NCBI GenBank assembly: GCA_019232625.1 | Contig: JAFANP010000056.1 | Coordinates: forward strand, 1 to 35,955 | Direction: 5' to 3' | Origin: Alphaproteobacteria bacterium | GTDB lineage: Bacteria > Pseudomonadota > Alphaproteobacteria > Sphingomonadales > Sphingomonadaceae | DNA length: 35,955 nt | In this document: in pieces, positions 8,746-16,972 of the stretch | Position numbering within the stretch: position 1 is the stretch's first letter | Layout: each line of letters opens with the position of its first letter | Program-made: the position numbers and the translations under genes | Notes under the pieces: model-generated | What the model saw: only the letters and a program-made list of their open reading frames with translations | The model's database searches: none | What the model was told of the DNA's origin: nothing

Positions 8746-9291
8746 TCAGTCTTCCTCTGTCTCGGTCGGTTCGGTCTCGTAAATCTCGTCGGCGTCGCCG
8801 GCATCTAGCGGCGCGGTCGCCTCGATCAGCCGGTCGGTCATCACCAGCTTGGCGGAATGGAGGGCGGCGAAGGGGACGCCGGCCGCCCCCAGGCCGGGAA
8901 CGTCGAGGAGGATCGTCTCCCCCTCCGTGCCGAGCAGCACGCCATTATATTGCTTGCGGCCGTTGAGCGGCTCGGCCAGCGCGACCCTCGCCTCGTGGCC
9001 CTTCCAGTCGTCGAAGTCGGCGAGGCGGGTCAGCGGCCGGTCGATGCCGGGCGAGCTCACCTCCAGGCGGTAGGCGTGCTCGATCGGGTCGGCTTCGTCG
9101 AGCAGGTCGGAGAGGCGCCGCGACAGACGCGCGCAATCCTCGAGAGTCAGCTGCCGGGTCCTGGGATCCTCGGCCATCACCTGCAGCGTCGGGTCCGACG
9201 CGCCGCCGAGCATCTTCACCCGCACCAGCGCCAGCCCCTCGGCTTTGGCCGCGGGCTCGATCAGCTCGGTCAGTCCAGCAAGGTCGGTCAC
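8746..9291 (-). CDS. rimP: Ribosome maturation factor RimP
   Basis: The product, 181 residues from the chosen GTG, acts in 30S subunit assembly. Conserved stretches are LIEPAAKAEGLALVRVKMLG, TLEDCARLSRRLSDLLDE and the diagnostic YRLEVSSPGIDRPL motif. The GTG at 9291 is preferred because a GGGAGA site lies just ahead and because the family normally begins a few residues before LIEP; an extension to 9405 would add unconserved sequence. It is the first gene of the rimP-nusA-infB operon, with an acidic, glutamate/threonine-rich tail. Confidence 0.95.
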   Translation of the reverse strand: MTDLAGLTELIEPAAKAEGLALVRVKMLGGASDPTLQVMAEDPRTRQLTLEDCARLSRRLSDLLDEADPIEHAYRLEVSSPGIDRPLTRLADFDDWKGHEARVALAEPLNGRKQYNGVLLGTEGETILLDVPGLGAAGVPFAALHSAKLVMTDRLIEATAPLDAGDADEIYETEPTETEED

Positions 9292-9495
9292 GCCGTCTCC
9301 CAGGCAAAAACCCTCTCGCGCCGGCCCCGTCCCCGGGACCAGCCTCAACGTCTGACGATGTCGAGGAGGTAGGCCGCATATAGGTGAGGCCGGGCCACGA
9401 GACAAGCGTCGAATGCAAATGTCGCCAGGGCTTTAGGAAGCCTCAACAATTGCCGCGTTAACCCCGTGCCCGGAACATCGGGGGGGAAACGCGAC
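9292..9495. other. Divergent intergenic region rimP / repeat protein
   Basis: These 204 bases separate two divergently oriented genes and should hold the promoter of the rimP operon (minus) and that of the repeat protein (plus). I see no convincing -35/-10 pair, tRNA or long repeat. A GGGGGGAAA purine run just before 9496 serves as ribosome binding site for the plus-strand gene. Confidence 0.5.
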
Positions 9496-12400
9496 ATGCC
9501 GAATTATATCCGTTGGGGGGCGCCGATCTCGGTCAACACCCAGACCGCAGGCGACCAGCTGAAGCCGAGCACCATCGGCCTCGCCGACGGCAGCTTCCTC
9601 GTCGTGTGGCAGACGAACAGCACGACCGCCGACGGCAGCCTCGGCGCCGTCAAGGGCCAGCGCTACAGCGCCTCGGGCGCGGCGATCGGCACCGAGTTCC
9701 TGATCAACAGCGCCGCCGCAGGCAACCAGCTCTACGTCCGCGGCGCGAGCCTCCCCTCCGGGGGCTTCGTGCTCACCTGGGAATCCACCGACACGCTCCA
9801 GGACGGCAGCGGGACGGCGGTCAAGGCCCAGCTCTACGACGCCGCCGGCGCCAAGGTCGGCGCCGAGTTCAAGGTCAACACCGCGGCCGCGCTCGACCAG
9901 CAGCAGCCCACCGTCGCCAGCCTCGCCGACGGCGGCTTCGTCGTCGCCTGGCACACCACCGACACGACCCAGGACGGCGCCGGCTGGGCGGTCAAGGCGC
10001 AGCGCTTCGACGCCGCCGGCACCAAGGTCGGCAGCGAGTTCCTCGTCAACACCGTCACCTTCGGCAGCCAGTACAATATCGACGTCGCCGGCCTCTCCGG
10101 CGGCGGCTTCGTCCTCACCTGGCAGACCGGCAACGACGTCAACGCCGAGGTCTACGCCCGCGCCTACAATGCCGACGGCACGCCCTTCGGCGCCCAGTGG
10201 CAGGTCAGCACCGACTACGGCTCCCAGATCGGCGGCCGGGTCGCCGCGCTGACCAACGGCGGCTTCGTCATCACCTGGTCGACCGGAGGCGGCACGATAA
10301 ACGGCATCCGCACCGCGATCTACGACGCCAGCGGCACCAAGATCGGCGCGGAGTTCGCCGCCAACACCACCTCGGGCGGCGGGCGGCCGGACATCGTCGC
10401 GCTCAGCGACGGCGGCTTCGTCATCGGCTGGGACACGACCGGAACGTCGACGGGCATCCGGGTGCAGCGCTTCGACGCGGCCGGCCAGCGCATCGGGACG
10501 GAGACGATCGTCGCCGAGGACTCGGCCTCGAACTCGGTCCTCAGCGACGGGTCCATCACCGCTCTGTCCGGCGGCGGCTTCGTCGTCGCCTGGAACCAGA
10601 TGCTCTTCACCGGCAGCAACGGCTTCGACATCCGCGCCCAGCGCTTCCTCTCGGACACGACGCCCAACACCGCGCCCGAGCTCGGCGCACCGACCCTGGC
10701 CGTGTCGGTCGCGGAGAACGGCACCGCGGTAACCACCCTCACCGCCACGGACGACAACGCGCCTCAGCCCGTCTCCTACTCCATCTCCGGCGGGGCCGAC
10801 GCCGCCCTGTTCGCGATCGACGCGGTCACCGGCCAGCTCCGCTTTCTAACCGCCCGCGACTACGAGGTCCGCGCCGACGCCGACCGCAACAACGTCTACG
10901 AGGTGATCGTCCGAGCCAGCGACGGCCTCCTCTTCGACACCCGTGCGGTCTCCGTGACCATCACCAACGTCAACGAGGCGCCGGTCATCACCACCAACGG
11001 CGCCGGCAACACCGCCGCCATCTCGATGGGCGAGAACGCGACCTTCGTGACCACGGTCCGCGCCACGGATCCCGAGAACAGCGCCGTCACCTATTCGATC
11101 CAGAGCGGCACCGATGCGGCCCGCTTCACCATCAACGCGACGACCGGCGTCCTCAGCTTCATCGCGGCGCCCGACTACGAGGCGCCGTCGGACTCCGACC
11201 ACAACAACACCTATCAGGTGACGGTGAGGGCCAGCGACGGCAGCCTCGCCGACACGCAGGGGATCACCGTCACCATCACCAACGTCAACGAGCCGGTGGT
11301 GATCACCTCGAACGGCGGCGGCGACACCGCGGCCTTGTCGGTGACCGAGAACGGCCTTGCGGTCGCCACCGTGGCCGCCACCGATCCCGAGAGCGCCGCC
11401 ATCGCCTATTCGATCGTCGGCGGCGCCGACGCCGCACGGTTCACGATCAACGCCGCGACGGGGGCGCTGAGCTTCGTCGCCGCGCCCGATTACGAGGCGC
11501 CCGCCGATGCCAACGGCGACAACGTCTACCAGGTGACGGTTCAGGCCGGGGACGGCACCTTCGTCGACACCCAGGCCCTTTCCATCACCGTGACCAACCA
11601 GGACGAGGCGCCGGTGATCGGCTCCAACGGCGGCGGAGACACCGCCGCGGTGTCGGTGGCGGAGAACGGCACCGCCGTGACCACCGTCGCCGCCACCGAT
11701 CCGGAACACGCGGCCATTTCCTATTCGATCGTCGGCGGCGCCGATGCGGCACGGTTCACGATCAACGCCTCCACCGGCGCGCTCAGCTTCCTCGCAGCGC
11801 CCGATTACGAAGCGCCCGCGGATGCGAACGGCGACAACGTCTACCAGGTGACGGTCCGTGCCGGCGACGCGAGCCTCGCCGACACCCAGGCGCTGTCCGT
11901 GACCGTGACCAACCAGAACGAGGCGCCGGTGATCGGCTCCAACGGCGGCGGAGACGCCGCCGCCGTGACGGTGGCGGAGAACGGCAACGCCGTGACGACC
12001 GTCGCCGCCGCCGATCCGGAGCACGCGGCCCTCTCTTATTCGATCGCCGGCGGCGCCGACGCCGCGCTCTTCTCGATCAACGCTTCCACCGGCGAGCTCA
12101 GCTTCATCTCCGCGCCGGACTACGAGGCGCCCGCCGACGCGAACGGCGACAACGTCTATCAGGTGACGGTGCGCGCCGGCGACGGCAGCCTCGCCGATAC
12201 CCAGGCGCTTTCGGTCACGGTCGGCAACGTCGTCGAGGGCGTCGCCATAACCTCCGACGGAGGCGGCGACACGGCCGCGATCGCGGTCGAAGAGAACGGC
12301 GCCGCCGTCACCACCGTGATCGCGGTCAACGGAGAAGCCGGCGCGCCCGCTTACGCGATCGCCGGCGGGGCCGATGCCGCCCTGTTCGCGATCGACGGGG

Positions 12401-12696
12401 CGACCGGCGGGCTCACCTTCCTCGCGGCGCCCGACTACGAAGCTCCGGGCGATGCCGACGCGGACAATGTCTACGAAGTAATCGTCAGCGCCGGCAACGG
12501 AACCTACACGGACGTGCAGACGCTGTTCGTGTCCGTTCTCGACTCGGACGACATGGCGCTGGGTGTAGCCTTCGACGCGTTCGATCCCATCGGACCCTTC
12601 ACCTTCAGCGAGTCTCCGAACAGCGGCTCTGCGGACGCGCCCTACGGCGCCACCCTGGCCCATCTCGGCGGCGAAAGCGGGTTCATCCTCGCCTGA
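9496..12696 (+). CDS. Large repeat protein: propeller-like repeats plus six cadherin-like domains
   Basis: The 1066-residue product has no obvious N-terminal signal peptide. Residues up to about 390 hold seven repeats of 50-60 residues with the pattern DGGFVVAW...AQRFDAAGTKVGSEF, which may close a beta-propeller. From about 391 to 1016 come six cadherin-like repeats of about 105 residues, each with VAENG..VTTV.ATDPE, DAA.F.IN..TG.LSF and PDYEAP.D...DN.Y.V. These carry acidic calcium-type positions. The last residues end in a hydrophobic SGFILA tail, which fits, without proving, type I secretion. Such proteins are typically surface or biofilm adhesins. The ATG at 9496 follows a purine-rich site; an earlier ATG at 9466 lacks one. 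No ABC/HlyD transporter genes lie nearby. Confidence 0.85.
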   Translation: MPNYIRWGAPISVNTQTAGDQLKPSTIGLADGSFLVVWQTNSTTADGSLGAVKGQRYSASGAAIGTEFLINSAAAGNQLYVRGASLPSGGFVLTWESTDTLQDGSGTAVKAQLYDAAGAKVGAEFKVNTAAALDQQQPTVASLADGGFVVAWHTTDTTQDGAGWAVKAQRFDAAGTKVGSEFLVNTVTFGSQYNIDVAGLSGGGFVLTWQTGNDVNAEVYARAYNADGTPFGAQWQVSTDYGSQIGGRVAALTNGGFVITWSTGGGTINGIRTAIYDASGTKIGAEFAANTTSGGGRPDIVALSDGGFVIGWDTTGTSTGIRVQRFDAAGQRIGTETIVAEDSASNSVLSDGSITALSGGGFVVAWNQMLFTGSNGFDIRAQRFLSDTTPNTAPELGAPTLAVSVAENGTAVTTLTATDDNAPQPVSYSISGGADAALFAIDAVTGQLRFLTARDYEVRADADRNNVYEVIVRASDGLLFDTRAVSVTITNVNEAPVITTNGAGNTAAISMGENATFVTTVRATDPENSAVTYSIQSGTDAARFTINATTGVLSFIAAPDYEAPSDSDHNNTYQVTVRASDGSLADTQGITVTITNVNEPVVITSNGGGDTAALSVTENGLAVATVAATDPESAAIAYSIVGGADAARFTINAATGALSFVAAPDYEAPADANGDNVYQVTVQAGDGTFVDTQALSITVTNQDEAPVIGSNGGGDTAAVSVAENGTAVTTVAATDPEHAAISYSIVGGADAARFTINASTGALSFLAAPDYEAPADANGDNVYQVTVRAGDASLADTQALSVTVTNQNEAPVIGSNGGGDAAAVTVAENGNAVTTVAAADPEHAALSYSIAGGADAALFSINASTGELSFISAPDYEAPADANGDNVYQVTVRAGDGSLADTQALSVTVGNVVEGVAITSDGGGDTAAIAVEENGAAVTTVIAVNGEAGAPAYAIAGGADAALFAIDGATGGLTFLAAPDYEAPGDADADNVYEVIVSAGNGTYTDVQTLFVSVLDSDDMALGVAFDAFDPIGPFTFSESPNSGSADAPYGATLAHLGGESGFILA
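11311..12240 (+). repeat. Tandem 315-bp DNA repeats encoding cadherin-like domains
   Basis: The central cadherin-like units repeat at nucleotide level with a period of exactly 315 bases (105 codons); for example the AACGGCGGCGGAGAC block recurs at 11626 and 11941. Identity is highest among the three central copies, which suggests recent duplication or gene conversion within the gene. Copy number is therefore likely to vary between strains. Confidence 0.75.
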
Positions 12697-12704
12697 CGTC
12701 CGTG

Positions 12705-12743
12705 CCCCTTCCCCCGCCGGCTCAGCTCGGCGGGGAGAAGGGG
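12705..12743. terminator. Bidirectional terminator hairpin between convergent genes
   Basis: CCCCTTC and CCCCGCCG (12705-12719) pair with CGGCGGGG and GAAGGGG (12728-12743) with one bulged base and an eight-base loop. The hairpin lies nine bases after the repeat-protein stop and covers the last codons of the convergent gene ending at 12722, so it can serve both. Confidence 0.7.
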
Positions 12744-13738
12744 ACCAGCGCGCTTATGACCCCGATCACGAACAGCGGCGGCAGCGCGCCGCCTTGCGCC
12801 TGGAGGGGAAAGGGGCCGAGCGAAACCGGCGCTGAGCCGGCGGAGCTGAGGGCGGCGCTGTCGGACGGGCCCCAGACCGCGTCGACCTGGACCTGGCGCC
12901 CGACGAGGAAGCAGGTCGGGGCGAGCGGGAGCAGCCCCGGATTGCTGGTCGTCTCGCCGCTCGAGCAGGCGCCGGCCTGCATCGAGGCGACCGACCAGCC
13001 GGCGAGGCTGAACAGCGTCGGCGAGAACCACGACCGCTTGAGCACGACCGCTTGAGCCTTGAGGGTGATCGCCTTGACGCTCGTCCCCGGGTCTGGCGGC
13101 AGCGCGGGCGTGGTCCCGACGCGCAGCGCCAGCGCATCCGCGCCGCCGAGGATGGTGAAGTTGCCGTTGCCGGAATCGAGCAGGTCCAGGCTTATGTCCT
13201 GGAACTGGCCGGGCACGCTCATGTCCCACCACGTCGGCGGATTGGCCTCCACCAGCCGCCAGGAGGCGTCGGGGGTTCCCGTCAGCGGCGCCAGGGCGGC
13301 GGCGTTGAAGGCTCTCTGCGCGTCGGCCAGCACGCTCTGGGTTATCCCCGGGAGAGCGTTAGCGTTGCGCACGATCGTGCCGTAGACGCTCTCGAACGAG
13401 CTTCCGGACGGAAAATAATGCTGCTGGAACAGCGGCACCGGATCGACCAGCTGGCGGAACGCATAAGCGGCGCGGAAGTCGCCGTTGGTGTTCGAGCTGC
13501 TGAACGCGTTCTTGTAGAGGGCCGGGTTGATGGTGATCGGCAGCGCCGCGGTCTGCAGCACCGGCTTTGGCGGCGCGGGTGCCGCGGCTGGCCCTACGCC
13601 GATCCCTGCGCCGACCATCGGCCCCCGGGGAGGCGCCGGCACGCCTTCGTTGGGCGGGGATGGACCGGGCTGCGCGAAAAGCGACAGGTCGAGATCCGGC
13701 ACGACCCGCGCCAGAGCGGTGGTGATGGGGTCCGCCAT
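12722..13738 (-). CDS. Uncharacterised protein, shorter paralogue of the 456-residue neighbour
   Basis: I do not recognise this 338-residue protein. It has a proline/glycine/alanine-rich N-terminal stretch (about residues 22-62) and then aligns with its upstream neighbour: KNAFSSSNTNGDFRAAYAF matches ANAFSPVNPNGDMRAAEAF, VYGTIVRNANA matches VYNTIVRNANS, and near the C-terminus SWFSPTLFSLAGWSV and GLLPLAPTCFLVGRQVQV match PWYNPILFQMQNWSV and GLMPLVPTALIVARNFQL. Both end in a VIG.......PSPP-type tail. It lacks the Ser/Thr/Gly-rich region of the longer copy. There is no signal peptide. An AGGA site precedes the ATG, and a perfect hairpin separates the two genes. Confidence 0.8.
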   Translation of the reverse strand: MADPITTALARVVPDLDLSLFAQPGPSPPNEGVPAPPRGPMVGAGIGVGPAAAPAPPKPVLQTAALPITINPALYKNAFSSSNTNGDFRAAYAFRQLVDPVPLFQQHYFPSGSSFESVYGTIVRNANALPGITQSVLADAQRAFNAAALAPLTGTPDASWRLVEANPPTWWDMSVPGQFQDISLDLLDSGNGNFTILGGADALALRVGTTPALPPDPGTSVKAITLKAQAVVLKRSWFSPTLFSLAGWSVASMQAGACSSGETTSNPGLLPLAPTCFLVGRQVQVDAVWGPSDSAALSSAGSAPVSLGPFPLQAQGGALPPLFVIGVISALVPFSPPS

Positions 13739-13755
13739 GCCTGTTCCTGAAGTGG

Positions 13756-13786
13756 CGCCCTCCCGCTCCGGCGGAGCGGGAGGGCG
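13756..13786. terminator. Perfect 15-bp-arm hairpin between the two paralogues
   Basis: CGCCCTCCCGCTCCG (13756-13770) is followed, after one base, by its exact reverse complement (13772-13786) in the 57-base gap between the two minus-strand paralogue genes. It resembles an intrinsic terminator without a clear U-run, or an attenuator limiting expression of the downstream 338-residue gene. Confidence 0.6.
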
Positions 13787-13795
13787 GCCTCTATC

Positions 13796-15166
13796 CTAGC
13801 TCGCCGCGGGCGGCGAGGAGGGGGTGACGGAGTTTACGTAGCCGATCACCTGGATGCCCGGGACGGTGATGGTCGTCCCGTCGAACGTGGTGTTGAGCCG
13901 GTCGTGCGATTCGCTGTGCGAATAGCTGCCGCCGACCTGGAACGGACCCCAGCCGACGCTCGCCCCGCCGCTCACCGCCGACTCTATGTGGGATTTCTCC
14001 TCCGTCGAGAAGGTGCCGCTGAGCTGGAAGTTGCGGGCGACGATCAAGGCCGTCGGCACCAGCGGCATCAGGCCGCCGCCCTTGCCGTCGGAGATGCCGT
14101 CGGTCGGGATGCCCTCGACCGACCAGTTCTGCATCTGGAACAGGATCGGGTTGTACCAGGGGCGGTAGATGCGCACGACGCCGATGGTCGCGGTGAGGTT
14201 GAAGCTCGTCGCCTGGCTCTGGAAGGTCTGGGTGCTCGAGCTGCCGCTCGCGCTCCCGCCCACCGACCACAGGCCCCAGCCGCCCGAGGCGCCCGAGGAC
14301 CAGCTGTCGAACGAGGAGTCGGCCGACTGGTTGAGTGTGCTCGAGCTGATGCTCATCGTCGTCATGTTCTGCGCCTCGCTGGCGTCGGCCCAGTCGGAAG
14401 GCGTCGCGTAGGCGAGATACCAGGGCGGGCTGCCCACCGTCATCGAGGCGAGCGCGGCGTTGCGCATCGCCTGCTGCGCCTGGCTGATGACGTCGCGGCT
14501 CGCCGAGTTCACGGTCGTGGTGAGGGCGTTCAGCGCCTGGATGACGAGCGGCGCCCCGCTCTGCTGGAGGTTGTTCCAGGCGGCGTTGACCGCGGCCGAA
14601 AGCACCGGCTCCTTGGCGATCCACTCACGCTGCTGCTTCGGGTCCGACAGGTCGTAATTGTTGAAGGTGAGCCGGTAGGAGGAGATGGCGGCGATGTAGC
14701 TCTGCAGATTGACCTGGTAGGTCTTGTAGATCCCGCTCGGCACCGTCTGGGTCGTCGAATTGCCCATGAAGTCGGTCATGGTCTGCGTCGTGTTGAGGAA
14801 GTTGAAGGCCATGTTGTAGGTCTTCAGCTGGTTCGGATCGACGGCGGCCGTGCTGTTCGCATTGCGGACGATCGTGTTGTAGACGTCGGAGACCCGCTTG
14901 GTGGAGTCCGACCACAGCACCTGCGGCGCCGGCACGACGTCCACCATCCGCGAGAAGGCCTCCGCGGCCCGCATGTCTCCGTTGGGATTGACGGGTGAAA
15001 AGGCATTGGCGAAGTCCGCCTCCCTAATCGCCTGGTTCGAGGCGAACTGGATCATCGACGAGGTCTTGTCGAATGGCGCTGGCTGGTCCGAAGTGGGAGC
15101 GTAAGTGATTGTACTGAAAAGATTATTGTAAAGGGTGTGCATCACCTGAAGATCGGTCCCGGCCAT
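13796..15166 (-). CDS. Uncharacterised Ser/Thr-rich protein, longer paralogue
   Basis: I cannot place this 456-residue protein in a known family. Residues of about 50-105 and 330-445 align with the shorter neighbour. A predicted helical middle (about 110-245) leads to a Ser/Thr/Gly-rich beta-prone section. A motif occurs twice: GWGLWSVGGSASGS (about 297-310) and GWGPFQVGGSYSHS (about 405-418), each followed by alternating polar and apolar residues and ending in a hydrophobic strand (TATIGVVRIY; GIQVIGYV). This internal duplication could form paired amphipathic strands. There is no signal peptide or membrane helix. A strong AGGAGAG site fixes the ATG. Composition (rich in N, S, T, Q) differs from the neighbouring genes. 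Confidence 0.85.
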   Translation of the reverse strand: MAGTDLQVMHTLYNNLFSTITYAPTSDQPAPFDKTSSMIQFASNQAIREADFANAFSPVNPNGDMRAAEAFSRMVDVVPAPQVLWSDSTKRVSDVYNTIVRNANSTAAVDPNQLKTYNMAFNFLNTTQTMTDFMGNSTTQTVPSGIYKTYQVNLQSYIAAISSYRLTFNNYDLSDPKQQREWIAKEPVLSAAVNAAWNNLQQSGAPLVIQALNALTTTVNSASRDVISQAQQAMRNAALASMTVGSPPWYLAYATPSDWADASEAQNMTTMSISSSTLNQSADSSFDSWSSGASGGWGLWSVGGSASGSSSTQTFQSQATSFNLTATIGVVRIYRPWYNPILFQMQNWSVEGIPTDGISDGKGGGLMPLVPTALIVARNFQLSGTFSTEEKSHIESAVSGGASVGWGPFQVGGSYSHSESHDRLNTTFDGTTITVPGIQVIGYVNSVTPSSPPAAS

Positions 15167-15463
15167 TCTACTCTCCTGTAGGCGAGCGCGCCAACGAACA
15201 TGACGCTCCCCTCCGCCTGATGGAGCGCGAGACTACACCGTCGCCGCACTTAGACAAGCGGCCTAGACCGTGATCGCTTCAGGCTGAATCAGCCTGAGGC
15301 GTGAATCATGGTCCAGACATATTATCGAGAGCCTGATTCACGCCTCAGGTTGAAACGCCGCCGGCGTTTCAACCTAGGACGACCAGCTCTCGGCTCTTCT
15401 TCGCACGCTATATTTCCACGATTGCAGGGCCGGCTGGCCGAAAAGCATTGCCGCCGCACAAGA
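15167..15463. other. 297-base intergenic region with inverted repeats
   Basis: This gap lies between the 456-residue gene and the WD40 gene, both on the minus strand. It holds no plausible gene. Its right half is a compact block of inverted repeats (15281-15375, listed separately); the left part, next to 15166, should contain the promoter of the paralogue pair. Confidence 0.6.
15281..15375. repeat. Nested inverted-repeat block
   Basis: Three perfect dyads sit within 95 bases. AGGCTGA/TCAGCCT (15281-15295) has one central base. CCTGAGGCGTGAATCA (15293-15308) is repeated inverted at 15334-15349 across a 25-base spacer. AGGTTGAAACGCCG (15347-15360) is followed after one base by its exact reverse complement (15362-15375). 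The outer arms overlap the third dyad, so the RNA could fold in alternative ways. It may be a dispersed intergenic element or a terminator for the WD40 gene. Confidence 0.75.
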
Positions 15464-16516
15464 TCATCCGGCCGGACTCAGCGCCCAGAGCGTCACCTTC
15501 CCGTCTTCGTCCGCCGCCACGATATTCCGGCCGTCGGGCGAGAAGGCGACGTAGAGGGCATCCTCCCGCAACTTGAGCGCCGCGACGAGCGCGCCGTCGG
15601 CCACGCGCCAGAGCCGGACGACGTCGGTCTCGCCGCCGAAGCCGGTGAGCTGGTGGAGGAAGGTGCCGACGCCGCCGCGGGCGCGGCCGGCGCTGGCCAG
15701 CCATCGGCCGTCGGGGCTGAAGGCAAGCTTGTAGACGTGGTTGCCGGCCGCGATCCGCCGGAGCGGCGCGCCGTCGGCGCCGCGGCGGAGGAAGATGGTC
15801 GAATCGTCGCCGCCGGTGGCGAGCAGGCGCCCGTCGGGGCTCCAGGCGAGGCCGACCACCGCCTCCTCATGCTCCCTTCCGACGGCGAGAGGGCGCCCCG
15901 TCGCGGCGTCCCACAGCCGCGTCGTCGTGTCGAAGCTGCCGCTGGCGAGGCGGGCGCCGTCGGGGCTGAAGCGCACCTCCCAGATGTTGCGGCCATGACC
16001 CGACAGCCGCAGGACCGGACGTCCCGCCGCCACGTCCCACACGTGGATCGTCTTGTCCTCGCCGGCCGCGGCGAGGCGGCGGCCGTCCGGGCTCGCCGCC
16101 ACCGTCCACACCGTTCCGGCGGCCCCGTCGAGACGGCCCGTCGGCCGGCCGCTCGCCGGGTCCCAAAGGCGCACCTTGCCGTCATATCCGCCGGTGGCGA
16201 GCCAGGATCCGTCGGGCGCGAAGACGGCGCTCGTCGCGCCGCCCGGATGGCTGAGCCGCCGGACGAGGACTAGGCCCGGGAGACGGCGGACCGCGACGGG
16301 GCCGGCGGCGCTGGTCGTCGCCAGCAGCCGCCCGTCCCGGCTGAACGCCGCCTCGCGCGCCGGGGCGCGGTCGTCGCTGAAGACCGCGACCCTCCGCGCC
16401 TCGAGACGCGGACCGGCCGTGACCGGCACCGGCGTCGCCGAGGGCCAGGCCAGCCCCGCGACGGCGGCCAGCATCGCCGCTCCGGCCGCCCATCCCACCG
16501 CCTGCTTCGCCTTCAT
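15464..16516 (-). CDS. Membrane-anchored or exported seven-repeat WD40 protein
   Basis: The product has 350 residues from the ATG at 16516, which follows a GGGAGG site. The N-terminus (K-A-K, then a hydrophobic alanine-rich stretch to about residue 25) looks like a signal peptide or membrane anchor. Seven repeats follow, each with an F/ASPDGR.LA...D..+.LWD core, enough to close one seven-bladed beta-propeller. One blade (repeat 6) has an insert with GTFLHQLTGFGGETD before its last strand. WD40 propellers act as binding scaffolds; no enzyme domain is fused. No partner gene is obvious, although the adjacent unknown paralogues and the repeat protein may share its accessory island. Confidence 0.85.
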   Translation of the reverse strand: MKAKQAVGWAAGAAMLAAVAGLAWPSATPVPVTAGPRLEARRVAVFSDDRAPAREAAFSRDGRLLATTSAAGPVAVRRLPGLVLVRRLSHPGGATSAVFAPDGSWLATGGYDGKVRLWDPASGRPTGRLDGAAGTVWTVAASPDGRRLAAAGEDKTIHVWDVAAGRPVLRLSGHGRNIWEVRFSPDGARLASGSFDTTTRLWDAATGRPLAVGREHEEAVVGLAWSPDGRLLATGGDDSTIFLRRGADGAPLRRIAAGNHVYKLAFSPDGRWLASAGRARGGVGTFLHQLTGFGGETDVVRLWRVADGALVAALKLREDALYVAFSPDGRNIVAADEDGKVTLWALSPAG

Positions 16517-16674
16517 CCGATCCCTCCCGCTTCGCGGCGCTTGTCCCCTTCTTGGCATGTGCGATTCGCCAATCGGTTCCATTTCGAGTACGATCGGGCA
16601 TCGTCGCCAACTGACTCAAGCCAGCGATGACCGAGAGAGACTGGAGAGCTCCCGCTTGTAACGAGGAGCGCCGT

Positions 16675-16887
16675 ATGTCCCAAGGTTCTGAATCCACGTC
16701 GAACGTGGTGTCCATCGGAACGTCCGAAGCCGAACTGATACTCAGCGACCTCCGTCGGCTGCGGGAGCGAATCATCACCGCTTGGTTCGAGCGCGGCGTG
16801 ATGCTGACGCTGGACGAGCAGGCGCGGCTCCGCGACGAGATCAGGCAGACGTGCTCTTTGCTGACGGACCTCACCGCCAGCTCCTAG
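16675..16887 (+). CDS. Small hypothetical helical protein
   Basis: The predicted 70-residue product is not recognised. After a polar N-terminus, residues of about 20-65 form an amphipathic, probably helical segment (LILSDLRRLRERI and LDEQARLRDEIRQTCSLL). The ATG at 16675 is preferred over one at 16627 because GAGGAG lies six bases upstream. It diverges from the WD40 gene and has no close partner. A coding function is plausible from the ribosome binding site and sequence character but unproven. Confidence 0.55.
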   Translation: MSQGSESTSNVVSIGTSEAELILSDLRRLRERIITAWFERGVMLTLDEQARLRDEIRQTCSLLTDLTASS

Positions 16888-16972
16888 CCAGCCTTCGGCC
16901 GGTTTCGCCCTCACCTACACGTTCAACGTCCGCCGCTGACCTTCCGGACCGTTCGGACCTGTCGCCCCCGGC

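Noticed and set aside
6813-8966. Long plus-strand open frame opposite nusA and ylxR
   Set aside because: The translation is low-complexity and antisense to nusA and ylxR, with no domain or ribosome binding site.
11311-12240. Possible CRISPR-like array
   Set aside because: The periodic repeats are 315 bases long, in frame and encode cadherin-like domains; there are no short repeats with unique spacers or cas genes.
10846-12663. 605-codon minus-strand frame opposite the cadherin-like repeats
   Set aside because: Its periodic sequence mirrors the tandem repeats of the real gene on the plus strand.
9513-13055. 1180-codon arginine-rich frame in another phase of the repeat gene
   Set aside because: It runs through the real stop and the terminator hairpin and is dominated by arginine, an off-phase artefact.
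15281-15375. Insertion sequence remnant
   Set aside because: Inverted repeats are present, but there is no transposase fragment and no target-site duplication that I can see.
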